Source: Pyrinomonadaceae bacterium
Lineage (GTDB): Bacteria > Acidobacteriota > Blastocatellia > Pyrinomonadales > Pyrinomonadaceae
Assembly (NCBI GenBank): GCA_014380365.1
Contig: JACMJZ010000013.1
Location: 1-64,000 of the forward strand
Reading direction: 5' to 3'
Length of the DNA stretch: 64,000 nucleotides
Shown here: positions 62,213 to 64,000 of the stretch, one piece after another
Layout: each line of letters starts with the position of its first letter
Position numbering within the stretch: the stretch's first letter is position 1
Made by a program: the position numbers and the translations under genes
The notes under the pieces: model-generated
The model's input: the letters and a program-made list of their open reading frames with translations, nothing else
The model's database searches: none
Told to the model about the DNA's origin: nothing

Positions 62213-62569
62213 CTAACCACCTATGCGTTGTTCCAAATCCTTCGACACTTCCTTCCCTTCACGATGTAAGTTGACGCCGTTTCGTCCATCTTGAGCAAAG
62301 AAGCCAACAACAATGTCGATGGTTGGTTTCATCAATAAGCAGAACACGTCGCCTTGTCGATACACCTGTGGCAACATCCGGCCGTCGAGAAAGTCGAACA
62401 CTCCCTTTGCTTCGTCAATTCCGCCAAACAGCACATTTACCAGAGAGCCATTTAGGCCTTCACAGTCACCTCCGCGCCAGATGCTCCCTCCTGCTGATGC
62501 AACCACGTAACAAAGGAACTCGTGTGCTGACGCAATTTCGTGTACTGCCTCTATGATTCTGTCTTCCAT
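62213..62569 (-). CDS. Unrecognised small protein of the immunity-type cluster
   Basis: The 118-residue protein is not recognised. It contains SLVNVLFGGIDEAKGVFDFL, a Cys-rich middle and a segment GDVFCLLMKPTIDIVVGFFA of mixed alpha/beta character. It is AT-richer than its left neighbours. It lies 35 bases after a DUF6966-like gene on the same strand, so the two may be co-transcribed. Confidence 0.65.
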   Translation of the reverse strand: MEDRIIEAVHEIASAHEFLCYVVASAGGSIWRGGDCEGLNGSLVNVLFGGIDEAKGVFDFLDGRMLPQVYRQGDVFCLLMKPTIDIVVGFFAQDGRNGVNLHREGKEVSKDLEQRIGG

Positions 62570-62604
62570 TTCCTTCTATTTTGAAGCGTTTCTGAAGAAA
62601 CGCG

Positions 62605-62910
62605 TCAGCGTTGGAGCAGCTCGGCAATCACTTCATCTAATTCCTCCGCAAGGTCCCACTGAAGTCTTCCTGCGTCATCTTTAGTGACCCCGCTAGACGG
62701 GAGCGGGATTAGTGACAAATCTGAAAATGAACCCATTCCTGCGATAACATTCCTGATCTCCAAGAGCGTTTGCTGAAATTCAGGAGATTCAGTCTGGGTT
62801 CGAGCAAGAATGTCCTTTCTGTCCTCAAACCATTCGGCATTTTTATCCACCCCGCAGGTGCGGAGTAAGCTAATTATCTTGCGAAGTACTTCATCCAACT
62901 TCGTTATCAT
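62605..62910 (-). CDS. DUF6966-like immunity-type protein
   Basis: The 101-residue helical protein ends with the motif AGMGSFSDLSLIP, which resembles the DUF6966 pattern (GGMGSFNDL) found with polymorphic toxin immunity genes. The N-terminal part is amphipathic helix (ITKLDEVLRKIISLLRTCGV). No toxin gene is present in the window. The family name is from memory. Confidence 0.65.
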   Translation of the reverse strand: MITKLDEVLRKIISLLRTCGVDKNAEWFEDRKDILARTQTESPEFQQTLLEIRNVIAGMGSFSDLSLIPLPSSGVTKDDAGRLQWDLAEELDEVIAELLQR

Positions 62911-63008
62911 TTGAGTTTCACGGAATCTACGTTACCTCTTCGGGCAGCGCATGAATTGGATCGAGATATCGGTTACGAAGAGTTATGGCAACGGTGGGGT
63001 TGTGTGGA

Positions 63009-63145
63009 TCACCATTCGCTCATATAGAGGGTACCGTACCATTCCGTGAGTGACGGAAACCTTTGCGCAAGCAGACGCAAGTACTGATCTAAACGGCCCG
63101 CGCAGGCCTCCGATGATTCGCGTCGGGCTTTCCAATAGACCGGCT
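63009..63145 (-). pseudogene. Remnant of an Imm52-like immunity gene
   Basis: Read on the minus strand between stop codons, 45 residues YWKARRESSEACAGRLDQYL then RLLAQRFPSLTEWYGTLYMS resemble the N-terminal motif of Imm52-type proteins (YW.RxES.E.CA.R, then P.LxxWY). A stop (TGA) at 63009-63011 and a stop in front truncate it. A further stop-bounded segment, ANGDPHNPTVAITLRNRYLD, lies just downstream at about 62927-63019 in another frame. No start codon or ribosome-binding site is seen. Confidence 0.5.
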
Positions 63146-63222
63146 ACGGTATCAACCTTCAAACAGTCTTTTCCTTACGGTTTCACTGGCGGCGTGTGGA
63201 GCACTCTGAGGCCACCCGTAGC

Positions 63223-63753
63223 CTAAAAATTCAGGAAGGACTTCTCTTTGACAATTCCATCAGGTTCGCTTGCGGGATGTATGTTATCTACCTGCAGCCT
63301 ATTTATGAAATCGCCGAAGTCGTTGGCGATTTCGAATACAGATTCCTCGTCGGCAACAGCTTCATGATGCCAAAAAATAACACGTCCTGTTGACTTATCA
63401 AGACAGACTTGATTTCCACCCGGGGATTCTCCGAGCACAATCAGTCCCGAAGGAACCTGATCTTGATATGTAGCATTCTTGTTTTCTAATCCATTACTGT
63501 CCTGCGCAGTGCCATAGAGTATTTCAAGCGCATGGTAACCATCCGAATCTTCAAGGAACGTTCTCTCATTCGGCTTAAACTTCACATCCTTTTGGAAAAT
63601 AACAGCAGCGCCGAAGTGAACTAAAATCTGCCGAAGCTCTTCAGGAAGTGTATACGAAATCCTTCTTTCGAAAGACACGACGTCTAATTCGGCATCGATA
63701 GAGACTTTCCCATGAGCCGATGCGCCAAACTTTAACTCAAATTCATCCATCAC
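63223..63753 (-). CDS. SMI1/KNR4 (SUKH)-type immunity protein
   Basis: The 176-residue protein has the SUKH pattern: FERRISYTLPEELRQILVHF, then SGLIVLGESPGGNQVCLDKS and TGRVIFWHHEAVADEE. This superfamily contains many immunity proteins of polymorphic toxins. The start at 63753 is uncertain because the same frame stays open upstream for more than 60 codons with protein-like sequence. It is the right-hand member of an immunity-type cluster. Confidence 0.8.
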   Translation of the reverse strand: MMDEFELKFGASAHGKVSIDAELDVVSFERRISYTLPEELRQILVHFGAAVIFQKDVKFKPNERTFLEDSDGYHALEILYGTAQDSNGLENKNATYQDQVPSGLIVLGESPGGNQVCLDKSTGRVIFWHHEAVADEESVFEIANDFGDFINRLQVDNIHPASEPDGIVKEKSFLNF

Positions 63754-64000
63754 CTTAGAATTGTCCTCGCAAGTCGGAAGCCGAACTTCAAACTCGGTTG
63801 GGAAGCTTGCTGCCGCGCATTGTTCGATTATGCCTTGTACCGAATAGATGTCTAAGGCGGGCTCTAACCCCTGCTCCGCTGCAAAGGATGGCTTTTCACC
63901 ATCGGGCTCTTCCCAGTCAAGGACCGCACTGCGAGTTGTTCATTCCAGTCCTCGTCCACCGGAAGAAAAAGATGTGATTTGGGAGAATACTCTCCTATAT
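63754..64000 (-). other. Upstream open sequence, possibly the N-terminus of a larger or frameshifted gene
   Basis: The SUKH frame continues upstream, in order, as AVLDWEEPDGEKPSFAAEQG then LEPALDIYSVQGIIEQCAAA, until a TGA near 63948. A different frame from the window edge reads EYSPKSHLFLPVDEDWNEQL, then AV. The two join smoothly around 63921-63935 if one base is shifted, which suggests a frameshift or sequencing error in a longer gene that ends in the SUKH domain. Confidence 0.45.

Overview
The window looks like chromosomal DNA of a Gram-negative soil bacterium, most likely an acidobacterium of the Blastocatellia/Pyrinomonadaceae type. This is inferred from the combination of genes: secreted M16 peptidase pairs, an M2 lipoprotein peptidase, a DUF5916 protein, a CHAT/TPR protein with its own sigma and anti-sigma pair, a fused MFS/spermidine-synthase-like protein and many dispersed intergenic hairpins. 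It does not rest on a marker gene. GC is moderately high by eye, with three AT-richer patches (about 14.7-16.8 kb, 54.3-55.4 kb, 62.2-64.0 kb) that look accessory.

Layout. 0-0.7 kb: start of a secreted S9-type peptidase (minus strand), then tRNA-Gly(GCC), tRNA-Cys(GCA) and a class II tRNA-Leu(TAA)-like gene with an odd anticodon arm. 0.9-7.7 kb: sigma-like factor, membrane anti-sigma-like protein with TPRs, convergent secreted TPR-CHAT protein, outer-membrane barrel protein, and a copy of the tRNA 3' end at 7670-7693 that may mark an island edge. 7.7-14.0 kb: PAS-GGDEF-EAL protein and an M16 peptidase pair. 14.3-16.8 kb: GGQ release-factor-like protein and a two-gene secreted metalloprotease cassette. 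17-22 kb: ABM monooxygenase, EfpL-type elongation factor, thioredoxin, RpoD and an Rrf2 regulator with a readable promoter/operator. 22-33 kb: stress-type small proteins (three behind good sigma-54 promoter matches), acyltransferase, PP2C-like/LysM membrane protein, M2 peptidase, SDR, topoisomerase IB and hemerythrin. 32.8-36.9 kb: minus-strand operon pgi-gnd-pgl. 37-41 kb: an unrecognised 652-residue membrane protein and a Ser/Thr kinase. 41.7-49.7 kb: RND efflux pair, a DUF5916 protein and a broken partial copy of it. 50.3-54.1 kb: hemE-hemH-hemY. 54.3-55.4 kb: AT-rich singleton with an N-terminal nucleotide-processing (TIR/deoxyribosyltransferase-like) domain. 55.4-62.2 kb: fused MFS/spermidine-synthase-like protein, a MoxR-DUF58-membrane protein operon and a pilin. 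62.2-64.0 kb: immunity-type genes and remnants.

Two themes cut across the window. First, several small stress genes share sigma-54 (-24/-12) promoters, which suggests one RpoN-dependent regulon. Second, the intergenic space is full of palindromic repeats and heptanucleotide tandem arrays, and in at least two cases (hemH and the DUF58 gene) the repeat DNA is read as the N-terminus of a protein. The best candidates for something undescribed are the sigma/anti-sigma/CHAT module beside tRNA genes, the 54.3 kb singleton, and the 652-residue orphan.
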